DNA from: Gammaproteobacteria bacterium
Lineage (GTDB): Bacteria; Pseudomonadota; Gammaproteobacteria; UBA6429; Thiohalophilaceae
Length of the DNA stretch: 6,394 nt
Assembly: GCA_030593785.1 (NCBI GenBank)
Contig: JAUVGM010000143.1
Coordinates: 1 to 6,394 of the forward strand
Reading direction: 5' to 3'
The notes under the pieces were generated by a model. That model worked only from the letters and a program-made list of their open reading frames with translations, was not told the origin of the DNA and searched no databases. Of the stretch, positions 1-5,121 are shown piece by piece (position 1 is the first letter of the stretch; the number at the start of each line of letters is the position of its first letter). The position numbers and the translations under genes were made by a program.

Positions 1-219
1 TTCCATGAATCCGGCGGGTAATGTCCAAAGCCCATAACTTGGTTCAATGGCGCGTTTACAAAGTAAAATTTGCTCATTCCAAACAGGTAAGCAACCTACG
101 ACTAACTTTGGATTTTGGTAATGAATAATATCGCAGTGATCGCAAATGAAGCGGGGCAGGTTATCCCCTTCAGGAATGCGATGAACAACGGTTTTTCCAC
201 ATTCACTACAAAACTTCAT
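1..219 (-). CDS. Nudix hydrolase with N-terminal zinc ribbon (partial, 3' end beyond window)
   Basis: The frame is open from an ATG at 219 down to base 1, giving the first 73 residues, beginning MKFCSECGK. Two CxxC knuckles (C4/C7 and C26/C29) form a zinc ribbon like the N-terminal domain of many proteobacterial Nudix hydrolases. The Nudix fold then begins at about residue 40 (KLVVGCLPVWNEQILLCKR). The sequence ends at LPAGFME, exactly where the Nudix box GxxxxxExxxxxxxREUxEE should start, so the catalytic glutamates are outside the window. Family members hydrolyse nucleoside diphosphates linked to another moiety, such as ADP-ribose or NADH; the substrate cannot be told here. The start codon overlaps the stop of the upstream 65-residue gene as ATGA, which implies translational coupling and membership of the yggX operon. 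No strong Shine-Dalgarno is seen. Confidence 0.9.
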   Translation of the reverse strand, partial: MKFCSECGKTVVHRIPEGDNLPRFICDHCDIIHYQNPKLVVGCLPVWNEQILLCKRAIEPSYGLWTLPAGFME

Positions 220-413
220 TTAGATAACCAACTATCCCATTGGCCGTGATCTGAAACATCAACGTTATCGGTTTTTGCTTTCGATTGCAGAAAAATTTGT
301 AGATCCTGCAGTAAGTCACTGTCCATCAGGTCAATGTGCTCAAGAACTTGAGAATGTAATATCGAATAAATGAGTTTTAACTCAGAAATTGCATAGGTAT
401 CAAGGTTTTTCAT
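216..413 (-). CDS. Small conserved-looking protein of unknown function (65 aa)
   Basis: This is a complete 65-residue frame with ATG at 413 and TGA at 216-218. It lies 12 bases after the yggX stop and overlaps the Nudix start by four bases. Tight packing between two recognisable genes on the same strand supports real translation. The protein is acidic and mostly helical by eye: residues 7-45 form two amphipathic stretches (ELKLIYSILHSQVLEH and DSDLLQDLQIFLQSKA). A short tail, DVSDHGQWDSWLSK, ends the protein. There is no signal peptide, membrane segment or metal motif. The 12 bases before the ATG are pyrimidine-rich with no Shine-Dalgarno, so translation probably depends on coupling to yggX. 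I do not recognise a named family. A cytosolic accessory role in the same process as its neighbours would be inference only. Confidence 0.75.
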   Translation of the reverse strand: MKNLDTYAISELKLIYSILHSQVLEHIDLMDSDLLQDLQIFLQSKAKTDNVDVSDHGQWDSWLSK

Positions 414-425
414 GAGAGTAAGAGC

Positions 426-710
426 TTACTTTTTGCCACCTTGTGGAGTAAAACCGTCAGGTAATTTACCTTGATCACCTTCATCAAAAAGGAAACCTAT
501 CATATGTTGCTCAATGATTTCGATACTTGCGGGATCAGCTGTATTTAAGGCATTTTCATTAATAATTGAGGTTAAACGTTCTAACCATTGTTTCCAGCCT
601 TCGTCAGAAATTTCGTTAAAAATGCGTTCACCAATTTCTCCGGGGTAGGTATGAGCTTCTAAACCAGGTGCTTCTTTTTTTAAAATTTTACAAAAAACCA
701 TGCGTGACAT
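426..710 (-). CDS. yggX: Probable Fe(2+)-trafficking / oxidative damage protection protein YggX
   Basis: The 94-residue product matches YggX throughout; the E. coli protein has 91 residues. The recognisable blocks are an N-terminal MSRMVFCKILKKEAPGLE with the conserved Cys7, the YPGEIGERIFNEIS segment, the GWKQWLERLTSIINENALN segment, and a C-terminal EQHMIGFLFDEGD stretch. YggX is a small cytosolic protein that protects Fe-S enzymes such as aconitase from oxidative damage and is proposed to move Fe(II); in enterics it belongs to the SoxRS regulon and is often next to mutY. No mutY is seen here. The ATG at 710 is supported by a GAGGA Shine-Dalgarno (complement of 719-723) eight bases upstream and by the conserved MSR start of the family. 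It heads a leftward operon with a small protein and a Nudix gene, and faces an Fe-S carrier gene across a shared promoter region. Confidence 0.96.
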   Translation of the reverse strand: MSRMVFCKILKKEAPGLEAHTYPGEIGERIFNEISDEGWKQWLERLTSIINENALNTADPASIEIIEQHMIGFLFDEGDQGKLPDGFTPQGGKK

Positions 711-727
711 AATGATATTCCTCTATA

Positions 728-767
728 TCTAACACTAAATATAGCGAGAGTCAGAACCTGTGTTAGA
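728..767. repeat. 8-bp inverted repeat in the yggX / Fe-S carrier divergent region
   Basis: TCTAACAC at 728-735 is matched exactly by its reverse complement GTGTTAGA at 760-767, with 24 bases between. The arms flank the candidate -10 of the yggX promoter, and the right arm includes its -35. The layout would suit an operator for a dimeric regulator controlling iron or oxidative stress genes, but it matches no site I can name, and an 8-bp repeat can arise by chance in AT-rich DNA. Confidence 0.35.
738..766 (-). promoter_or_regulatory. Candidate sigma70 promoter for the yggX operon
   Basis: On the minus strand, CTAACA (complement of 761-766; four of six matches to TTGACA) lies 17 bases from TATATT (complement of 738-743; five of six matches to TATAAT). 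Transcription would start near 731, about 20 bases before the yggX ATG, which leaves room for the GAGGA ribosome site. The -35 hexamer falls inside an inverted repeat, so binding of a regulator there would affect it. This was found by eye only. Confidence 0.45.
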
Positions 768-772
768 ATGTA

Positions 773-778
773 TACAAT
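773..778 (+). promoter_or_regulatory. Candidate -10 element for the A-type carrier operon
   Basis: TACAAT matches five of six bases of TATAAT and lies about 75 bases before the ATG at 852. The hexamer 17 bases upstream (GTCAGA, 750-755) is a poor -35 with three of six matches, so this promoter may need an activator or may lie elsewhere. An alternative -10, TAGAAT at 764-769, lacks a good -35 as well. Confidence 0.3.
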
Positions 779-784
779 AAGACT

Positions 785-805
785 CGGGTATTACGCTATT
801 ATCCG
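785..805 (+). promoter_or_regulatory. Hairpin/palindrome in the leader of the A-type carrier gene
   Basis: CGGGTATTA (785-793) and TATTATCCG... on the other side pair around a CGC loop (794-796) through 797-805, with one G-T wobble and one T-T mismatch. The stem is followed by A and then TTTT (807-810). It could be a weak attenuator in the 5' leader or a protein-binding palindrome just downstream of the candidate -10. It does not fit the IscR consensus as I remember it. Confidence 0.35.
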
Positions 806-839
806 ATTTTAGCCAGATTGATTCAAGCCTTTACAGGGC

Positions 840-844
840 AGGAG
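840..844 (+). promoter_or_regulatory. Ribosome binding site of the A-type carrier gene
   Basis: AGGAG lies seven bases before the ATG at 852. It is the strongest Shine-Dalgarno in this operon; the two following genes have much weaker ones. Confidence 0.75.
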
Positions 845-851
845 AGTAAGT

Positions 852-1205
852 ATGAGTTTTAATACTACGTTAATGGAAAGTGAAGTTCGTTTGTCAGATA
901 GTGCTGCTGCTCAAATGGCTCAAATTGTTGCTTCAGCTGAAGATAATGTTGAAGGTATTCGTGTATTTGTATCTGGTGGTGGTTGCAGTGGTATGACATA
1001 TGGCATGACTTACGCGGAAACTGCTTTACCAACAGACAAAGTTCACGAAGGTGAAGGCTTTAAAATGTTAGTTGATGCTGTAGCGTTAGGATATTTACAA
1101 GGCTGCGACATTGATTATGTGGAACAAGGTTTAAATGCGTCATTCGTTTTTAACAACGTATTCCAAAGTGTCGGTGGTTCAGGCTCTTGTGGTGGTTGTG
1201 CTTAA
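852..1205 (+). CDS. A-type iron-sulfur carrier protein (HesB/IscA/ErpA superfamily)
   Basis: The 117-residue protein is a single HesB-like domain (about residues 12-110). Diagnostic features are the opening VRLSDSAAAQM, the IRVFVSGGGCSGMTYGM block carrying Cys45, and the NASFVFNNV segment near the end. A-type carriers bind Fe-S clusters or iron between subunits and pass clusters to apoenzymes in the cytosol. Typical members use Cys-x(63-65)-Cys-Gly-Cys. Here the tail is GSGSCGGCA, so the last two ligands are Cys113 and Cys116 with two residues between them, and the first spacing is 67 residues. Cys85 is an additional cysteine. It is therefore a distinct subgroup rather than plain ErpA or IscA, so no symbol is given. 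The ATG follows an AGGAG Shine-Dalgarno at 840-844 by seven bases. It heads a probable operon with an ATP-grasp gene and a radical SAM gene, which would be a natural Fe-S client. Confidence 0.92.
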   Translation: MSFNTTLMESEVRLSDSAAAQMAQIVASAEDNVEGIRVFVSGGGCSGMTYGMTYAETALPTDKVHEGEGFKMLVDAVALGYLQGCDIDYVEQGLNASFVFNNVFQSVGGSGSCGGCA

Positions 1206-1238
1206 GCACAATCCTTTTTAATTAAAAGTTACCAGTTT

Positions 1239-2543
1239 ATGTTATCCCGATCCTCCGCGGTTTCTTCAAAGCTGCGGGATCGGGTTTTAGTTATCGCACC
1301 TCACGGCAGTTATCGCACTGCACCCTTTATTCAAGCAGCAAAACAACTCAATATTGATGTTTTAATTGCATCGCAAGGCGAGCACTCTATTGTTTCGGAA
1401 TATGTTCAGGGTTTACATATTGATTTCAAGAATGAAGAGCAAGCGATTGAAACAATTTTAACTGAGGCTAAGAAACATTCTTTTTGCGGCATCATAGGAA
1501 CAGATGATACAACAACAGAGCTGGCTGCTTTTGTAGCAGAAAAATTATCACTGCCGCATAACGAACCGCAGGCAGTTAAAATTGCACAACGTAAAGATCT
1601 GTCTCGATTAAGTTTAAAGACATCAGATGTTAAAATTCCCGAGTTCGATTTATTAAGCACGATTAAACCTGTTTTAGAACAGAATATTAAAGTAAGTTTT
1701 CCAGCGGTTATAAAACCTGTTGCTCTATCTGCAAGTCGCGGTGTGATTCGAGTTAACAATAGTGAAGAGTTAGAACAAGCCGTTGAGCGAGTTACTCAAA
1801 TGTTATCGGCTGAACTTCATTTGCAGGATGAAGTGAAAAATATTTTATTATTAGAAGAATTTATTCCGGGTAAAGAAGTGGCCATTGAAGGCATGTTGCA
1901 TCAGGGTAAGTTAGATGTGTTGGCTATTTTTGATAAACCAGATCCTTTAAATGGGCCTTTTTTTGAAGAAACCTATTACATCACACCAACTTCGTATTCG
2001 GAAAAAATTCAGCAAGAAATTAAACAAACTATTTTAAAATCCTGTCAAGCGTATGGTTTGAAAGAAGGGCCTATCCATGCTGAATGTCGCATTAATGAAA
2101 ATGGTGTCTGGATTTTAGAAGTTGCAGCCCGCACCATTGGTGGACTATGTGGTCGTTTATTAAGTTTAGGTACCGGATATTCTTTAGAAGAGCTCGTTTT
2201 ATTACATGCAATGGGAAAACGAGTTGAGATTAAAACAGTTAAATCCAGCGAGTTAGGATTAGGCGTTCTAATGATTCCAATTCCTAAAGCCGGTATATTA
2301 AAAAGAGTAGAAGGCTTATTGGCAGCACAACGTATACCTCATATAAATGAAGTGAGTATTGAAGTGCGTGATGGTTATGAACTTGTTCCTTTACCAGAAG
2401 GAAATAGTTATCTTGGATTTATTTTTGCAGAAGCGCCGACAGTTAAAGAAGCTGAGCAAGCATTACGTGATGCACATGATTGTTTAAATATTGTTATCGC
2501 TCCTTTATGGAAAATATCAAATAGCGTCATTGCGATGGAATAA
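1239..2543 (+). CDS. ATP-grasp domain protein, carboxylate-amine ligase-like
   Basis: The 434-residue protein has three parts. A pre-ATP-grasp Rossmann-like domain (about 14-110) starts RVLVIAPHGSYR. The ATP-grasp fold (about 115-330) has Lys159 in PAVIKPVALSASRG, the adenine-contacting EEF at 206-208, and metal-binding acidic residues Glu282 (HAECR) and Glu294 (LEVAARTIGG). A C-terminal domain (about 335-425) resembles the one seen in L-amino acid ligases. Such enzymes activate a carboxylate as acyl phosphate with ATP and join it to an amine or other nucleophile; the substrates here are unknown. In place of the common ExNxR metal motif it has E-V-A-A-R, which some ATP-grasp subgroups share. 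No Shine-Dalgarno precedes the ATG, but no later start would keep the first beta strand. A GC-rich hairpin covers codons 3-16. It follows the A-type carrier gene by 33 bases and precedes the radical SAM gene by 58. It is probably cytosolic: no signal peptide is seen. Confidence 0.88.
   Translation: MLSRSSAVSSKLRDRVLVIAPHGSYRTAPFIQAAKQLNIDVLIASQGEHSIVSEYVQGLHIDFKNEEQAIETILTEAKKHSFCGIIGTDDTTTELAAFVAEKLSLPHNEPQAVKIAQRKDLSRLSLKTSDVKIPEFDLLSTIKPVLEQNIKVSFPAVIKPVALSASRGVIRVNNSEELEQAVERVTQMLSAELHLQDEVKNILLLEEFIPGKEVAIEGMLHQGKLDVLAIFDKPDPLNGPFFEETYYITPTSYSEKIQQEIKQTILKSCQAYGLKEGPIHAECRINENGVWILEVAARTIGGLCGRLLSLGTGYSLEELVLLHAMGKRVEIKTVKSSELGLGVLMIPIPKAGILKRVEGLLAAQRIPHINEVSIEVRDGYELVPLPEGNSYLGFIFAEAPTVKEAEQALRDAHDCLNIVIAPLWKISNSVIAME
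1246..1288 (+). terminator. Terminator-like hairpin inside the start of the ATP-grasp gene
   Basis: CCCGATCC (1246-1253) and GGATCGGG (1277-1284) are perfect 8-bp arms, with three further G-C pairs inside after a 2-base bulge, and TTTT follows at 1285-1288. The form is that of an intrinsic terminator, although the T-run is short. It is much more GC-rich than the surrounding DNA. It may partly end transcripts from the A-type carrier gene or act as an attenuator of the downstream genes. Ribosomes translating the ATP-grasp start would disrupt it. Confidence 0.45.
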
Positions 2544-2601
2544 AATGACTGAAGCAATCTGTTCGAAATAACGCAGTTCTATACTTATTAGGTAAAGTAA
2601 G

Positions 2602-3678
2602 ATGATGGATAAAATGAAAGAAATTAAAGTTGCTCCAGCAAGTTATCAACTTCAAGAAACTCGCTTACAAGAAAAGTTAGATGACGGCACGACACGTTGT
2701 CATTTATGCTTATGGCGTTGTAAATTAAAACATGGTCAACGTGGCTTTTGTCAGGCGCATGTAAACCGTAATGGAACTTTGTATAATTTATCTTACGGTA
2801 TTATTTCGGCCATAGATGTTGGTGCGATTGAAGATAAGCCAATAAAACATTTTAGACCTGGTACTCAGGTGATGTCAGTGGGCAGTTATGGTTGCAGCTT
2901 CCGTTGTGATGGTTGTCATAACCTGGAAATTTCATGGGGAGTGAGTGCGCTTGATGATTTAGCAAAAGGTGAATCAACTTCAGCTTATGCAACACCGCAA
3001 GAGCTGGTTGATGCCGCTAAACGACTCGGAGTGCAAGGTATCGCCTTTACATATTCAGAGCCGGCTGTTTGGTTAGAATATGTTATTGATGTTTCAATTC
3101 TTGCTAAAGAACAAGGCTTATATACAGTTTATGTATCAAATAGCTTTGTTACTGATGAAGCGTTGGAGTTGATGGCTCCACATGTTGATGTTTTATGTTC
3201 TGATATAAAAAGCATGGATCATGCTTTTTATTATGATATTTGTAAGCTGGCAACAGTTGATAGTGTATTAGCGTCTGTTAAGAAAGCGTTTGACTTAGGT
3301 ATGCATGTTGAAACACGGACTAATATTATTCCTGGAAAGAACGATGACGTTGATGGCTATCGAAAAATAGCAACCTGGATAAAAAATAACCTGGGAGTAG
3401 ATAGTCCCTGGCATATCACACGATTCTTTCCTGCTTATAAACTAAGTCACATACCTATGACTCCATCTGAATCTCTTTGGCAAGCGTATGACATTGCTAA
3501 AGAGGTTGGGCTAACAAATGTGTATGTTTATGATGACAAGGGTTGTGATTGTGCAGAACAGAATATGCCGGTGAGCCAATATTTGAATGGAACTGAAGAA
3601 GAACTGCATCAAATTAAAAAATGTGCTGCATCGTGTTGTGGTGATGAGGGTGTTTTACTGAAAAAATACGAAAAGTGA
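2602..3678 (+). CDS. Radical SAM enzyme, AmmeMemoRadiSam (AmrS-like) family
   Basis: The 358-residue protein belongs to the COG1180/PflA-like radical SAM group, closest in layout to AmrS. The N-terminal CHLCLWRCKLKHGQRGFC block (Cys33, 36, 40, 50) is typical of that family. The SAM-binding [4Fe-4S] motif CxxxCxxC follows at Cys98, Cys102 and Cys105 (GCSFRCDGCHN). Later blocks GIAFTYSEPAVWLEY, VDVLCSDIKSMD, TRTNIIPGKNDD and WHITRFFPAYKL match the AmrS barrel. The enzyme should cleave S-adenosylmethionine to a 5'-deoxyadenosyl radical; its substrate is unknown. The C-terminus is odd: where AmrS usually ends with a TYCPxCG-type segment, this one has GCDC (315, 317) and Cys341, 345 and 346, perhaps for an auxiliary cluster or metal. 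AmrA and AmrB genes are absent nearby. ATG at 2602 or 2605 could be the start; TAGG at 2589-2592 fits 2602 better. It is last in the operon. Confidence 0.9.
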   Translation: MMDKMKEIKVAPASYQLQETRLQEKLDDGTTRCHLCLWRCKLKHGQRGFCQAHVNRNGTLYNLSYGIISAIDVGAIEDKPIKHFRPGTQVMSVGSYGCSFRCDGCHNLEISWGVSALDDLAKGESTSAYATPQELVDAAKRLGVQGIAFTYSEPAVWLEYVIDVSILAKEQGLYTVYVSNSFVTDEALELMAPHVDVLCSDIKSMDHAFYYDICKLATVDSVLASVKKAFDLGMHVETRTNIIPGKNDDVDGYRKIATWIKNNLGVDSPWHITRFFPAYKLSHIPMTPSESLWQAYDIAKEVGLTNVYVYDDKGCDCAEQNMPVSQYLNGTEEELHQIKKCAASCCGDEGVLLKKYEK

Positions 3679-3688
3679 TTTTTTCTTA

Positions 3689-3775
3689 TGTAGGTGCGAA
3701 TTTATTCGCTCACCGAGGTGAAAAATTACCACAGAGGTAACAATTATTCCGCGTTCGAATGAATTCGAACCTACA
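3689..3775. repeat. REPIN-like element: two REP palindromes in inverted orientation
   Basis: The left unit (3689-3709) starts TGTAGGT and contains the perfect hairpin GCGAAT-TT-ATTCGC (3696-3709). The right unit (3751-3775), read on the other strand, starts TGTAGGT as well and contains the hairpin GTTCGAAT-GA-ATTCGAAC (3753-3770). Over the first 20 bases the units agree at 18. Between them are two smaller hairpins, CACC-GA-GGTG (3711-3720) and TTACC-ACAGA-GGTAA (3727-3741). A GTAG head followed by an imperfect palindrome is the hallmark of REP sequences mobilised by RAYT (TnpA-REP) transposases, and an inverted pair is a REPIN. No RAYT gene is in the window. It sits between two transcription units in the same direction and could also end the upstream transcript or stabilise its 3' end. 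Confidence 0.7.
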
Positions 3776-3799
3776 ACAGGATTTAAATTAAGAATAATC

Positions 3800-4321
3800 A
3801 TGGCATTCAATATTTTTGCATTATTAAAACGTCTTCCCTTTATTCCTGAGAAAAAATTTCTGGAATGGTACCCTCCTTTTTGGTTAATGCGAGTTAAGGT
3901 GCTTGAAATAAAAAACAATGGGCGGTTTGTTCGCTTGAAGCTTCCTTTAACGATGTTTTCAAAAAATATGGGGCACAGCATGTTTGGTGGGTATCAGGCT
4001 GCCGTTGCCGATCCAATTGCCGCGATTGTCTGTGCTAAAATTTTCCCTGGGCATGAAGTTTGGACTCGTTCCCAGCATATTGATTTTCAGCATGAGGGAA
4101 ATTCAGATCTGGAGCTTCGTTTTGAGTTTAGCGCCGAGATTGAGCAGCAAATAAAAGATGATTTAGCAAAAAAGGGTAGAAGTACGCCTACCTTTGAATA
4201 CGGTTTTTATCGCAAAGATGGTGTACGCTGTAGCAAAATAGTAAATACCGTTGCAATAAGACCGAAAGGCTATCAACTTCGTCGAGAATCTAACAAGTCA
4301 ACGAAGTTTAAAAACAAATAA
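3800..4321 (+). CDS. DUF4442 hotdog-fold protein, putative acyl thioesterase
   Basis: The 173-residue protein matches the DUF4442 family of the hotdog superfamily (PaaI/thioesterase-like). The core motif NMGHSMFGGYQAAVADP (56-72) corresponds to the helix-start region that carries the catalytic Asn/Gly and Asp residues in PaaI-type thioesterases, with Asp71 the likely acid. It is followed by VWTRSQHIDFQHEG and a final strand, TFEYGFYRKDGVRCSKIVNTVAIRPK. The N-terminal 25 residues form a basic amphipathic helix ending LEWYPPFWLM, perhaps touching the membrane or an acyl carrier, but there is no signal peptide. The last 15 residues are lysine- and arginine-rich and probably disordered. Substrate and activity are untested in this family as far as I know; hydrolysis of acyl-CoA or acyl-ACP is inferred from the fold and from the lpxA-like and fab genes that follow. 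Its Shine-Dalgarno (AAGA, 3790-3793) is weak. The lpxA-like gene starts 17 bases after its stop. Confidence 0.82.
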   Translation: MAFNIFALLKRLPFIPEKKFLEWYPPFWLMRVKVLEIKNNGRFVRLKLPLTMFSKNMGHSMFGGYQAAVADPIAAIVCAKIFPGHEVWTRSQHIDFQHEGNSDLELRFEFSAEIEQQIKDDLAKKGRSTPTFEYGFYRKDGVRCSKIVNTVAIRPKGYQLRRESNKSTKFKNK

Positions 4322-4326
4322 GATAT

Positions 4327-4331
4327 AAGGA
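4327..4331 (+). promoter_or_regulatory. Ribosome binding site that fixes the GTG start of the lpxA-like gene
   Basis: AAGGA ends seven bases before the GTG at 4339. No ATG lies in frame before codon 115, and the conserved IHPTALV opening begins at residue 5, so GTG is the start. Confidence 0.8.
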
Positions 4332-4338
4332 CACGTTA

Positions 4339-5121
4339 GTGAGTAATACCATTCACCCAACAGCATTGGTTTCTGATAAAGCACATCTTGGTACAGGCAA
4401 TATTATTGGTGCTTTTGTTATTGTTGAGGATGACGTGACGATTGGAGACAATAACGTCTTATTGAGTGGGGTGGTGTTAAAATCGGGTACAAGCATCGGA
4501 AATGAGAATAAAATTCACGAACATGTCGTTATCGGTGGATTACCGCAAGATTTAGGCTTTGATTCAGCAACCCCTTCTGGCGTGGAAATAGGGAATAAAA
4601 ACACATTTCGTGAATTTGTCACTATTCACCGTGCTAGCCAGAAAAACGAAGCGACAAAATTAGGCAATGAAAATTATTTAATGACCCAGGTTCATCTTGG
4701 ACATGATTGTGAATTAGAAAATAATGTCATTATTGCACCAAGTACGGGTTTAGGCGGTTTTGTCACCGTTGAGGATAAGGCCTTCATATCTGGCGGGGTT
4801 ATGGTGCATCAATTTGTTCATATTGGCAGTTTAGCAATGCTGGGTGGTAACGCAAAAATCACACAGGATGTTCTTCCTTTTATGATGGCAGACGGTAATC
4901 CGGCGCATATTAGTGGTTTAAACAAAGTGGGGCTACGTCGTGCCGGGTATAAAATAGATGATATCAAATCCTTAAAAAAGGCTTATCAGCTGGTCTTTAA
5001 AAATGATTCTAAACTTGAACAACGATTAAATGAGCTCTCTAAGCTAAGCCATGTCTCTGCTCAGCACCTCGTTTCCTTTATTCAGGCCTCAAAGCGCGGT
5101 TTTCATCGAGATAAGGCCTGA
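4339..5121 (+). CDS. lpxA: LpxA-like acyl-ACP--UDP-N-acetylglucosamine O-acyltransferase
   Basis: The 260-residue protein has the LpxA layout: a left-handed beta-helix of hexapeptide repeats (about 5-190) starting IHPTALVSDKAHLG, then a helical C-terminal domain (about 195-260). LpxA (262 residues in E. coli) moves a 3-hydroxyacyl chain from ACP to O-3 of UDP-GlcNAc, the first step of lipid A synthesis, in the cytosol as a trimer. The catalytic base is present as His122 (E. coli His125), with His119, His157, Gln158 and Arg201 matching His122, His160, Gln161 and Arg204. Gly170 matches the ruler residue Gly173, which in E. coli allows C14 chains. Differences are Gly73 for Lys76, Phe141 for His144 and Ala202 for Arg205, so this may be a divergent paralogue. 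It is not flanked by lpxD, fabZ or lpxB; it follows a hotdog gene and precedes fabA-fabB. Confidence 0.85.
   Translation: MSNTIHPTALVSDKAHLGTGNIIGAFVIVEDDVTIGDNNVLLSGVVLKSGTSIGNENKIHEHVVIGGLPQDLGFDSATPSGVEIGNKNTFREFVTIHRASQKNEATKLGNENYLMTQVHLGHDCELENNVIIAPSTGLGGFVTVEDKAFISGGVMVHQFVHIGSLAMLGGNAKITQDVLPFMMADGNPAHISGLNKVGLRRAGYKIDDIKSLKKAYQLVFKNDSKLEQRLNELSKLSHVSAQHLVSFIQASKRGFHRDKA

Noticed and set aside
711..851. IscR or SoxR binding site in the divergent region
   Set aside because: No stretch fits the type 1 or type 2 IscR consensus or a SoxR box closely enough to claim by eye.
1406..1759. 117-codon open frame on the minus strand inside the ATP-grasp gene
   Set aside because: It lies entirely opposite a well-supported ATP-grasp coding region, has no recognisable domain and no ribosome site of note.
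2544..2601. Possible RiPP precursor peptide next to the ATP-grasp and radical SAM genes
   Set aside because: The gap is only 58 bases and holds no plausible peptide frame with a start and ribosome site.
1239..3678. Resemblance to the pyrrolysine genes pylB (radical SAM) and pylC (ATP-grasp)
   Set aside because: The radical SAM enzyme is of the AmrS type rather than PylB-like, no pylD, pylS or tRNA-Pyl is visible, and the ATP-grasp has a different C-terminal domain.
3655..3981. 108-codon open frame on the minus strand across the REPIN-like element
   Set aside because: It spans the end of the radical SAM gene, the palindromic repeats and the start of the DUF4442 gene; the translation shows no family features and is explained by chance.
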